A stretch of DNA of 40,425 nt. It comes from Deltaproteobacteria bacterium (GTDB taxonomy: Bacteria > Desulfobacterota > Binatia > UBA12015). Position 1 is the first letter of the stretch. Each line of letters begins with the position of its first letter. Made by a program: the position numbers and the translations under genes. Shown piece by piece: positions 24,482 to 31,913 of this stretch. The notes beneath the pieces were generated by a model. That model had not been told where the DNA came from, did no database searches, and was given only the letters and a program-made list of their open reading frames with translations. The stretch covers positions 1-40,425 of the forward strand of contig VGTK01000034.1 in assembly GCA_016874715.1 (NCBI GenBank), read 5' to 3'.

Positions 24482-25084
24482 TCAGCCGCGCAGCTCGTCG
24501 TCGACGTCGTACAGCGACGGATCGTCCGGCTCCGGCGCGTTCGCGAACCGGAGAATCGCCTCGACCGCACCCGCCGCGTCCGGCACGACGGTCATCAGCG
24601 TGCGGTTCTTCTCCTTCACCAGCGACGCATCGGCCATGCGATCGACGAGCGCCAGCAGCGGATCCCAGAAGCCCTGGTGATTGACGAGCACGAGCGGCTT
24701 CCGGTGCAGCACGAGCTGCCGCTCGACGAGGATCTCCGACAGCTCCTCGAGCGTCCCGTAGCCGCCGGGCAGGACGACGTAGGCATCCCCGCGGTGCGCG
24801 AGCCCGGCCTTGCGTGAGCGCATGTCGCCGACCGTCACGAGGTCGTGGATCGCGGCGTGCGCCACGCGCGCGAAGGTGTCGAGGATCACTCCCTCGACGC
24901 GGCCCCCGGCATCGAGGGCTGCATCGGCGAGGGCGCCCATGAGCCCGATGTTGGCACCGCCGTAGACCACGGCCCAGCCCTGCCGCGCGATGCCGTCACC
25001 CAGGGCACGCGCGAGCTGCAGGTGCTCCCCGGTCGCACTCGTCGAGGACCCTGCGTAGACGGTGACCGCGCGGACGTTCGGCAT
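24482..25084 (-). CDS. LOG family protein (TIGR00730)
   Basis: A 200-residue LOG-family protein. Relatives such as LOG/YgdH/PpnN act as cytokinin riboside 5'-monophosphate phosphoribohydrolases or general NMP nucleosidases. The nucleotide-binding GGANIGLMG is at 42-50, with DMRSRKAG near 87-94 (consensus MHxRK; Arg91 and Lys92 present). The signature PGGYGTLEE is at 106-114. The length of about 200 residues is that of the short type I form. It is divergent from the GmhB-like gene; a three-copy tandem repeat lies in the gap. The start is ATG 25084. Confidence 0.93.
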   Translation of the reverse strand: MPNVRAVTVYAGSSTSATGEHLQLARALGDGIARQGWAVVYGGANIGLMGALADAALDAGGRVEGVILDTFARVAHAAIHDLVTVGDMRSRKAGLAHRGDAYVVLPGGYGTLEELSEILVERQLVLHRKPLVLVNHQGFWDPLLALVDRMADASLVKEKNRTLMTVVPDAAGAVEAILRFANAPEPDDPSLYDVDDELRG

Positions 25085-25155
25085 CGCGCTCTCTTCGCCC
25101 CGCGCGCGCGGCGGCGCAAGCCCGACCATCGCGACGGACGTCGACTCGTGCCCGC

Positions 25156-25257
25156 GACGGCATCGCGACGAACGCCGACCCGGGCACGTGACGGCATCGC
25201 GGCGGACGCCGACCCGGACCAGCGATGCCATCGCGGCGGACGCCGAGGAGCGCGCCT
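25156..25257. repeat. Three imperfect 34-bp tandem repeats
   Basis: Units begin at 25156, 25190 and 25224 and share GCATCGCG-rich cores followed by GACGCCGA or GAACGCCGA. Copies 1 and 2 continue with GACCCGG, while copy 3 diverges at the end. The array lies between the divergent LOG and GmhB-like genes, in their presumed promoter region. The 34-bp period equals that of the array in the phospholipase D gene, but the sequences differ. Confidence 0.75.
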
Positions 25258-25296
25258 TGCCATCCCCCGCAGGCCGCGGTAGCCGACGCTCCGGCC

Positions 25297-25857
25297 ATGG
25301 ACCGCGCACGCTTCGTCTTCCTCGACCGCGACGGCACCCTCGTCCACGACGGCGGCTACGTGCACAAGGTCGAGGACTACCGGCTTCTCCCGGGCGTGGT
25401 CGAGGCGCTGCGGTCGCTGCGCGACGCGGGCTTCCGCTTCGCGATCGTCACCAACCAGAGCGGCATCGGCCGCGGGCTCTACACCGAAGCCGACTTCGAG
25501 CGCTTCCAGCGCCGCCTGCTCGACGACCTGGAAGCCGGCAGCATCGCGATCGAGGCGACGTACATGTGCCCGCACCTGCCCGACGCGCGCTGCACGTGCC
25601 GCAAGCCCGAGCCGCAGTCGCTGCTCGACGCGCGCGACCGCTTCGCGATCGACCTCGCCGCGTCGTGGGTGATCGGCGACCACGCGGTCGACGTCCGGCT
25701 CGCCGCCAACGCCGGCTGCGGCGGCATCCTGCTGCTCACCGGGCACGGCGCGGAGGAGCGCCACAAGCTCGGCGACACGCCGGTCGACGCGATCGTCGCC
25801 GATCTTCCCGCGGCGGCGCATCACATTCTGACGCACGAGCGCAGCGTCCGCTCCTGA
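25297..25857 (+). CDS. HAD-family phosphatase, GmhB-like
   Basis: A 186-residue HAD phosphatase of the histidinol-phosphatase/GmhB group. Its likely role is removal of phosphate from D-glycero-manno-heptose 1,7-bisphosphate in LPS core heptose synthesis, if the host makes heptose. Motif I is DRDGT with Asp10 and Asp12. TNQSGIGRG is motif II (near 52-60). The zinc-binding CPHLPDARCTCRKP (Cys91, His93, Cys99, Cys101) followed by KPEP is diagnostic for GmhB. The GDHAVDVRLA motif IV is intact. Other heptose genes are not in the window. It starts at ATG 25297 and is convergent with the deacylase at 25894, 36 bp away. Confidence 0.9.
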   Translation: MDRARFVFLDRDGTLVHDGGYVHKVEDYRLLPGVVEALRSLRDAGFRFAIVTNQSGIGRGLYTEADFERFQRRLLDDLEAGSIAIEATYMCPHLPDARCTCRKPEPQSLLDARDRFAIDLAASWVIGDHAVDVRLAANAGCGGILLLTGHGAEERHKLGDTPVDAIVADLPAAAHHILTHERSVRS

Positions 25858-25893
25858 GCGGACGCCGCGCCAAGCGAGACCATCGAGCGAACG

Positions 25894-27588
25894 TCAGACC
25901 ACGAGGCCCGTGCGCGCCCCCGTGTACTTGCCGTCCTCCCACACGACGGCGCCGTTCACGACCACCTTGTCGATGCCGGTCGCGTGCCGTACGTAGCGGT
26001 TCGCGTCGCCCGGGACGTCGCGCACGAAGTCCTCGGTGCCGCGGTCGATGGTGTTCGGGTCCAGGATCACCAGGTCCGCCGCCTGCCCCGCCGCGATGCG
26101 GCCGCGGCCCTGGATGCCGAACGCGTCGGCGAGCTCGCTGGTGAGGCGCTGCACCGCGCGCTCGAGCGTGAACGCCTTCAGGTCGCGGACCCAGCGCCCG
26201 AGCAGGTAGCTGGTGTCGCCCGCGCCGCAGAACTGGGAGATGTGCGCGCCCGCGTCGCTCGCTCCGATGTGGATGTTCGGGTCGCTGAGGATCGCGGTCA
26301 CGCCCTGCGGATCGACGTGCAGGAAGTTGGTCAGCGAGAACTCCGTCTCGAGGTCCTCCGACACCGCGAGGTCGAGCATCACGTCGACGACGTCGCTGCC
26401 GCGCTCGGCCGCGATCTCGGCGAGCCTGCGACCCTCGAGTGCCTTGTTCTCCGCGCGCGCGACGCGGCCGACGGCGAACACCTCGTCGAGCGTCGGAATG
26501 CCGAAGCGCAGCATGATGAACTGGTTTCTGAGCTCGGCCCGGCGCGCCGGATCGGCAAAGCCGGCGCGCCGCTCCTCGAGCGGCATGCGCATGACCTCGT
26601 TCCACGCCGGCATGCCCATCAGCAGGAACGACGTCTCGGAGAGCCGGATGTTGATGTCGAAGGTGCGCGGCATCGACTGGCCGTAGACGCGCGCGCCGCG
26701 CGCGTTCTCCTCGGCGAGCAGCTTCAGCGAGTCCGACCACAGGGTATTGCTCGCCGAGTGCACGATCGGCGCGACCGAGCACATCACACCCGCCTGACGC
26801 GAGATCTCCGCCATCTCCTTGATGTTCTCGAGCTGCTGCGGTGGATTGAAGAACACCGGCACGGTCTGGATGATGCCGCGGCCGACGGCCTTCATGGCCT
26901 TGCCCAGTGCTACGATCTCGTCGCGCGTCGCGAAGCGGCTCGGCACCGGCTTCATGTTCTCGTCCATGTCGACGTACGACGTGGAGAGACCCGCGGCACC
27001 CGCGCGAACCGCGTCCTGCAGGACGCCGCACATGCGCTCGATCTCCTCGGGCGTCGCGGCGCGCTCCTGCGCGGCGGCCCCCATCACGTAGCTGCGCAGC
27101 GCCGAGTGTCCGACGAGACCCGCGACGTTGATGCCGAGGTCCTTGCGGATGAAGTCGAGGTACTCGGGGTAGGTCTCCCACGTCCAGGGCACGCCCGCCG
27201 CAAAGGTCGCGAGCGGGATGTCCTCGATCTGCTTGAACATGCCGGCGAGCGCGCGCTGGTCTTCCCTCTTCACGGGGGCGAGCGACAGCGAGCAGTTGCC
27301 CATCAGGATCGTCGTCACGCCGTGCTCGATGCACGGCGTCGCGAGACGGTCCCAGCAGATCTGCGGGTCGAAGTGCGTGTGCACGTCGATGAAGCCGGGG
27401 GCGACCACCTGCCCCTTCGCGTCGATCTCGCGCGCGCCAGCGGGCAGCGTGCCCGGGGGCACGTCACCGACCGCGACGATCTTGCCGTCGCGCACCGCGA
27501 TCGATCCGTCGCGGGCCGGCGCTCCCGTGCCGTCGACGATCCTCGCGTTGCGGATCAGGAGGGACGTGCTCGTGCCGTTCGCTGCCAT
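25894..27588 (-). CDS. N-acyl-D-amino-acid deacylase family amidohydrolase (second copy)
   Basis: A 564-residue metal-dependent amidohydrolase, a paralogue of the one at 5805. The N-terminus LLIRNARIVDGTGAPARDG leads to HTH (His70, His72) in FIDVHTHFDPQ. GNCS with Cys99 is the bridging cysteine of D-aminoacylases. SDAGAH carries the late metal aspartate, and the C-terminal sandwich ends in VVVNGAVVWEDGKY. The substrate is unknown. AAGGAG lies eight bases before the ATG 27588. A striking A/T-rich palindrome lies just before the ribosome-binding site. The nitroreductase gene is upstream, 97 bp away. Its family is widespread in uncultured soil lineages, where annotation as deacylase is often only by homology. 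Confidence 0.88.
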   Translation of the reverse strand: MAANGTSTSLLIRNARIVDGTGAPARDGSIAVRDGKIVAVGDVPPGTLPAGAREIDAKGQVVAPGFIDVHTHFDPQICWDRLATPCIEHGVTTILMGNCSLSLAPVKREDQRALAGMFKQIEDIPLATFAAGVPWTWETYPEYLDFIRKDLGINVAGLVGHSALRSYVMGAAAQERAATPEEIERMCGVLQDAVRAGAAGLSTSYVDMDENMKPVPSRFATRDEIVALGKAMKAVGRGIIQTVPVFFNPPQQLENIKEMAEISRQAGVMCSVAPIVHSASNTLWSDSLKLLAEENARGARVYGQSMPRTFDINIRLSETSFLLMGMPAWNEVMRMPLEERRAGFADPARRAELRNQFIMLRFGIPTLDEVFAVGRVARAENKALEGRRLAEIAAERGSDVVDVMLDLAVSEDLETEFSLTNFLHVDPQGVTAILSDPNIHIGASDAGAHISQFCGAGDTSYLLGRWVRDLKAFTLERAVQRLTSELADAFGIQGRGRIAAGQAADLVILDPNTIDRGTEDFVRDVPGDANRYVRHATGIDKVVVNGAVVWEDGKYTGARTGLVV

Positions 27589-27602
27589 GCCTGCGCTCCT
27601 TG

Positions 27603-27620
27603 CTAGAAAAAAAGTTCTAG
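27603..27620 (-). promoter_or_regulatory. Palindromic operator candidate before the second deacylase
   Basis: CTAGAA (27603-27608) and TTCTAG (27615-27620) flank six bases in an A/T-rich island, rare in this GC-rich window. On the transcribed minus strand it reads CTAGAAC-T-tract-TTCTAG. The half-sites resemble TetR-family (KstR-type) operators, but the spacing differs. It lies about 15 bases upstream of the deacylase start. Confidence 0.45.
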
Positions 27621-27685
27621 GACGAGACCGAGTGAACCCGGAAACGGGCCGCGAGGCAAGCCCGGCCGGCGCGGCGCGGCGTCCG

Positions 27686-28366
27686 TCAGCGACCGTTCGC
27701 GTCGCGGAACGGCCGGTTGCCGTAGCGGTCGAGGTGCACGACCTCGCCCACCGGGCGCCGCGTGGTCGGCCCGTAGCGGCCCCTGGGCCAGCCGATCGGC
27801 ACGACGGCACAGGGCGTCACGCTCCACGGCAGGCCGAGCGCCCGCCGCGCGAGGAAAGTGCTCCACAGCGGCAGCGTGATGAGCGCCGCGCCGAGCCCGG
27901 CGGAGCGCGCGGCCAGCAGCAGGTTCTGCACCGACGGGTAGATCGACCCGTAGTAGCTGCTCGACATGACCGGCGGGAACGGCAGGCGGGGCCCGCGCAG
28001 GCAGGCGACGATCACGACCGGGACCTCCGCGAAGTGGTCGGCCTGCCACTGCACCGCGTCCATCAGGCGGAGCATCTTCGGCTCGTTGCGGTTGAGCCAG
28101 CGCCCGATGCCGCCGTACAGATTCCACGCCTGCCGGTTGAGCGCGCCGAGGCGCTCCTTCACCGCGCGATCGCGGACGACGAGGAACTCCCAGTTCTGCG
28201 CGTTGCTGCCGGTCGGCGCGCGCAGCGCGAGCTCGATCAGCTGCAACACGATCGCGTCGTCGACCGGGTCGTCCTTGAGGCGACGGATCGCACGCTGGGT
28301 GCGCATCGCCTCGTCGAGAGGCATCGAGAAGAGGCCTTCGATCTGCTGCTCCGCGGTTGCCGACAT
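27686..28366 (-). CDS. Nitroreductase family protein
   Basis: A 226-residue FMN-dependent nitroreductase-fold protein. The family features are an N-terminal RTQRAIRRLKDDPVDD helix-turn, ALRAPTGSNAQNWEFLVV near residues 48-65, SSSYYGSIYPSVQNLLLAARSAGLGAALI near 135-165 and the C-terminal PIGWPRG. FMN-binding positions (RTQRAIR, PTGSNAQNW) are present. Members reduce nitroaromatics, quinones or flavins, or work in ring and dehalogenation chemistry; the substrate is not predictable. GGAGGT lies seven bases before the ATG 28366. It is divergent from the E2-like gene with only 58 bp between starts. Confidence 0.93.
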   Translation of the reverse strand: MSATAEQQIEGLFSMPLDEAMRTQRAIRRLKDDPVDDAIVLQLIELALRAPTGSNAQNWEFLVVRDRAVKERLGALNRQAWNLYGGIGRWLNRNEPKMLRLMDAVQWQADHFAEVPVVIVACLRGPRLPFPPVMSSSYYGSIYPSVQNLLLAARSAGLGAALITLPLWSTFLARRALGLPWSVTPCAVVPIGWPRGRYGPTTRRPVGEVVHLDRYGNRPFRDANGR

Positions 28367-28424
28367 GATTCCGACCTCCAGCCGCTTGACCTGAGGCAGG
28401 GATCCAAGCACGGAGGATCGGACC

Positions 28425-29255
28425 ATGCCACTGCGCAAGCGAAGCGAGGGGTCGCCGACACCGGGCCTCGGCAACCTGCGGCGGATGATGCCGTACCTCA
28501 TGCCGACGCGGAACGAGGCGTTCGTCCTGTTCTCGCAGGAGATCGACGCCGCGCCGACGCGAGCGCTCGCCGACCGGCTCAACGCCGAGCGCTCGCCGGA
28601 CCGCCCGGTGACGCCGTTCCACATGCTGCTGCGCGGCCTGACGCGTGTCTTCGCCGAGTTCCCGCGCCTGAACCGCTTCGTCGTGGGCGGACGCCACCAC
28701 GACCGCAACGGCATCTGGCTCGCGTTCAGTGCGAAGATGCGCATGGACCTCGACGCGCCGGTGTTCGCGCGCAAGATGCGCTTCTCGACCGACGAGTCGC
28801 TGGTCGAGATGGTCGATCGCATCTACGAGATCCTCGATGAGGGGCGCTCGGGGCGCGAATCGCCGAGCGATCGCGAGGTTCACGCGATCCTCCGGCTGTG
28901 GGGCCCGCTGCGCCATCTCGTCGTCCGGACAGGACGCTGGCTCGACGCGCTCGGGTTGCTGCCACAGGCGATGATCGACAACGACCCGCTGTACGCATCG
29001 GCGTTCGTCGCCAACCTCGGCAGTGTCGGACTCGACGCGGCCTATCACCACCTCTTCGAGCACGGCACGACGCCGGTGTTCGTGACCATGGGCCGCGTCC
29101 ACCGCGCGCCGTACGTGCGCGACGACGGCTCGGTCGCGTCGCGCGAGGTCTTCGCGCTCAAGTACACCTTCGACGAGCGCACCGAGGACGGCTTCTACGC
29201 GGCCCGCGCGCTGGCGCGGCTCAAGGTCCTCCTCGAGGATCCGGCGCTGCTGTAG
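28425..29255 (+). CDS. Stand-alone 2-oxoacid dehydrogenase E2-like acyltransferase domain
   Basis: A 276-residue protein with the chloramphenicol-acetyltransferase/E2 catalytic fold but no lipoyl or peripheral-subunit-binding domains. Relevant segments are VTPFHMLLRGLTRVFAEFPRLN near 65-86, GTTPVFVTMGR near 216, and the C-terminal FDERTEDGFYAARAL. In true E2 enzymes the last motif is DHRxxDG, with His as the catalytic base. Here the His position is Glu251 (DERTEDG) while Asp255 and Gly256 remain, so normal CoA acyltransfer is doubtful. It may be a diverged acyltransferase or a non-catalytic relative. GGAGG lies eight bases before the ATG. It shares a divergent promoter region with nitroreductase. 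Confidence 0.78.
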   Translation: MPLRKRSEGSPTPGLGNLRRMMPYLMPTRNEAFVLFSQEIDAAPTRALADRLNAERSPDRPVTPFHMLLRGLTRVFAEFPRLNRFVVGGRHHDRNGIWLAFSAKMRMDLDAPVFARKMRFSTDESLVEMVDRIYEILDEGRSGRESPSDREVHAILRLWGPLRHLVVRTGRWLDALGLLPQAMIDNDPLYASAFVANLGSVGLDAAYHHLFEHGTTPVFVTMGRVHRAPYVRDDGSVASREVFALKYTFDERTEDGFYAARALARLKVLLEDPALL

Positions 29256-29511
29256 CCCGGGTGCCGTCAGCGAGAACCAGCGGCGCCGCTCCACGAGGTC
29301 GCGCGGCGTGCAGCCCGTCGCCGCACCGGGTCACCGACATCGGCGCCAGCTGCCCGATCGTTCAGGCCCGAAGCCTGCCCGAAACGGACCTGGATCGCGT
29401 CCGGAACCCGCTCTGCGAGGCCGCGGCCGGGCACGCCCCAGCCGCGCCCCGGGTCACGATCGTGCTGCGGCCTGACGCGGCCCCCGCTGGCGACCGCTGT
29501 CGCCCGAGGTC

Positions 29512-30956
29512 TCACAGGAGCGGGGCGAGCAGTCGCGCGAGGCGGTCGCCGGTCTTGTGACGCAGCGGACGCGCGCGCCACGCGTCCTTCGTGACCCGAC
29601 AGGACCCGACGAGGTCGTTCTCGAACGTGGCGCGCATGCTGGCCGCGACGCCGTCCGACAAGACCACCACGTTGCACTCCGCGTTCCAGTGGAACGAGCG
29701 GTAGTCCATGTTGGTCGAGCCGACGACGGACACGTAGTCGTCGACCACGACGCTCTTCGCGTGCAGGATCGACGCGTCGTACTCGAAGATCGCGACGCCC
29801 GCGCGCAGCAGGCCCGCGAAGAATCCGTGCCCCGCGTGCCGCACGATCGGCACGTCGCTCCGCGCCGGGAGCAGGAGACGCACGTCCACCCCGCGCACCG
29901 CCGCGTCGCCGAGGAGGCGCGTGAGCGAGGACTTCGGCGCGAAGTACGAGTTGGTGATCCACACCGACTCGCGGGCGGCGCCGATGATCGCGCCGAGAAC
30001 CGCCGCCGACTCCTCGTGGCCGCGCCCCGGGCGCGAGTCGAGCACCAGCACCGGTGCGGCCCGGGCGCGAGTCGAGCACCAGCACCGGTGCGGCCCGGGC
30101 GCGAGTCGAGCACCAGCACCGGTGCGCCCCGGGCGCGAGTCGAGCACCAGCACCGGTGCGGCCCGGGCGCGAGTCGAGCACCAGCACCGGTGCGCCCCGG
30201 GCGCGAGTCGAGCACCAGCACCGGTGCGGCCCGATGCTCGCCGGGCGCGAGCGGCAGGATCTCGAATGGTGTTCCGCCGGCGCGGGCCCAGCCTTCCGCG
30301 AACACCACCGCCATCTCCCACGCAGGCGCGCCGGTGACGCGCACGTGCGAGTCGCGCCACGCGTCGAACGCGGCGCGCGGCGGTGCGCCGTACTCGTTGC
30401 CGATGTTCATCCCGCCGGTGAACGCGACGTTGCGGTCCGTGACCAGGATCTTGCGGTGGTCGCGGTAGCCCTGGTTCCAGAGCCGCGGGAACAGCGGGTG
30501 GAAGAGCCGGACGTCGACGCCGCGGTCGCGCAGCGTTCGCCAGAACGCACGCCGCGTCGAAAACGAGCCGAAGGCGTCGGCGAGGACGCGCACCGCGACA
30601 CCGCGCGACGCGGCTGCCGCCAGGTCGGCCGCGAGCTCGCGCCCGACCTCGTCGTCCTTGAAGATGTACGACTCGAGCAGGACCTCGTCGCGCGCGGCGA
30701 GAATCGCGTCGCGCATCGCCGAGAAGGCGTCGTGGCCGCGGAAGTACGGCTGGACGTCCGTCGCGGGCAGCAGCGGGGCGCCGTCGATGCGGCGCAGCAG
30801 GTTCTCGAAGCCCGGATCGCGCACGCCCCGCGGCAGTGTCGACGCGATCGTCGCGACGTGCGGCGCGCGCAGCTCCGGCGGCAAGACGTGTCCGACGATC
30901 GGGCGCGGGATGGCACGGAATCGCCGAACGGCACGAGAGCGGCAGGCGCGCGACAT
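29512..30956 (-). pseudogene. Phospholipase D/cardiolipin synthase-like gene, out of frame through a tandem repeat
   Basis: A two-HKD phospholipase D family gene. The N-terminal half, from ATG 30956, carries HKD motif 1 as HRKILVTD (His167, Lys169, Asp174). The C-terminal half, ending at 29512, carries HKD motif 2 as HAKSVVVD followed by GSTNMDYRSFHWNAE. The halves lie in different frames, because six copies of a 34-bp repeat (30026-30229) sit between them. Five extra copies add 170 bp, which is not a multiple of three. With one copy the frame runs unbroken from the ATG to the stop (424 residues, reading APVLVLDSRPGRGHEES at the junction). Such enzymes make cardiolipin or hydrolyse phospholipids at the membrane. 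The 16 residues before the first conserved block are arginine-rich, so the start is uncertain. Confidence 0.85.
30026..30229. repeat. Six perfect-period 34-bp tandem repeats inside the phospholipase D gene
   Basis: Six head-to-tail copies begin with CCCGGG at 30026, 30060, 30094, 30128, 30162 and 30196, an exact 34-bp period throughout. Copies differ only at the junction (GCGGCCCGGG or GCGCCCCGGG). Each contains GAGTCGAGCACCAGCACCGG. Since 34 mod 3 is 1, copy number sets the reading frame. One, four or seven copies restore the gene; six do not. Confidence 0.95.
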
Positions 30957-31041
30957 CGCGGCAACCCGTCAGCACGCGCCGGAGCCGTGCGTTGAGTGCG
31001 GGCCGCGACCGTCGTACAGGGAAGCGCGGAGGACCCATCGC

Positions 31042-31800
31042 GTGAGCACGGTTCGCATCGAAGACCACGACGCCGGCGTCCGGCTGCTGACGCTCGACCG
31101 ACCACCCGCCAACGCGATCGACGAGGAGCTGCTCGCCGACCTCGCCGCGGCCTGCACCGCCGCGAAGCACGACGACGCGGTCCGTGCGGTGGTCCTCACC
31201 GGCGCCGGACGCTTCCTGAGCGCCGGCTTCGACCTGCGCGTGGAGCGCCGCGAAGACGCTGACGCGGACCGGCTCGCGGAGCTCTACCGCGACGCACACC
31301 TCGCACTCCTCGAGCTGCCCAAGCCGACGCTCGCCATGGTGCACGGTCACGCGATCGCCGGCGGGCTCGTGCTGGCACTCGCCTGCGACTACCGTCTCGG
31401 CCTCGACGGCGACTACAAGGTGGGGCTCAACGAGGTCTCGATCGGCGCGTCGTTCCCGCGCGTCGCGATGGAGATCGTTCGCCTGCGCCTGACGCACGCG
31501 CGCGCCGCCGAGCTGCTGCTCGGCGCGGCACTCTACCCCGCGAGCCAGGCGCTGCGGCTCGGCATCGTCGACGAGCTGCTGCCCGCCGACAAGCTCGAGT
31601 CGACGGTCCTGCGCCGCGCGGCGCGCATGGGTGCCTTCCCGCGCGAGTCGTACGCACACACCAAGGCCGCGCTGATCGCGGACGCGGTGCGGCACGTCCG
31701 CGCGGAGACGCCGGAGGAAGCCCGCGCCGCGACCGCCGTGTGGACCACGGAGGAGAGCCGCGCGGCCCGTGCGGTGCAGCGGAAGAAGCTCGAGGGCTGA
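31042..31800 (+). CDS. Enoyl-CoA hydratase/isomerase family protein
   Basis: A 252-residue crotonase-fold protein. The oxyanion-hole segments are GRFLSAGFDL (near 58-67) and HAIAGGLVLALACDYRLG (near 98-115). The Glu in VGLNEVSIGASFP aligns with one catalytic acid. RLTHARAAELLLGAALYPASQALRLGIVDEL is the usual C-terminal helix pattern. It likely hydrates or isomerises an enoyl-CoA in fatty-acid or related catabolism. The start is GTG 31042, with GGAGG nine bases before it. It is divergent from the phospholipase D gene with an 85-bp gap. Its last residues RAVQRKKLEG end the helical tail; length is normal. Confidence 0.88.
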   Translation: MSTVRIEDHDAGVRLLTLDRPPANAIDEELLADLAAACTAAKHDDAVRAVVLTGAGRFLSAGFDLRVERREDADADRLAELYRDAHLALLELPKPTLAMVHGHAIAGGLVLALACDYRLGLDGDYKVGLNEVSIGASFPRVAMEIVRLRLTHARAAELLLGAALYPASQALRLGIVDELLPADKLESTVLRRAARMGAFPRESYAHTKAALIADAVRHVRAETPEEARAATAVWTTEESRAARAVQRKKLEG

Positions 31801-31805
31801 GAGCT

Positions 31806-31913
31806 CGTGAATCCATCCCCGGACCGAGCTGGGAGGGTGTCGATTCACGGACTCCGAGGGTGGTGCGCCAAAAAAAAATAGCGTTGACCGCTGGGCAACC
31901 GACTCCGTAGACC
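31806..31913 (+). promoter_or_regulatory. Inverted repeat, A9 tract and TTGACC box upstream of the PQQ-repeat gene
   Basis: CGTGAATC (31806-31813) and GATTCACG (31842-31849) form an 8-bp inverted repeat with a 28-bp spacer. Nine A bases lie near 31870-31878, and TTGACC at 31884-31889 could be a -35 with the A tract as an UP element. The best -10 (TAGACC, 31908-31913) abuts the ATG at 31914, so a start at the second in-frame ATG (31923) would be near-leaderless. The GTGAATC half-site also occurs in the toxin-antitoxin operator at 8139. Confidence 0.35.

Noticed and set aside
25984..27606. 540-codon plus-strand frame over the second deacylase
   Set aside because: It is antisense to a gene with complete metal-ligand motifs, and its translation has no recognisable domain.
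29256..29511. Possible small gene between the E2-like gene and phospholipase D
   Set aside because: Frames are open but lack a ribosome-binding site, a plausible start and any family pattern.
30026..30229. CRISPR array
   Set aside because: Repeats are head-to-tail with no unique spacers and lie in a coding gene; no cas genes are present.
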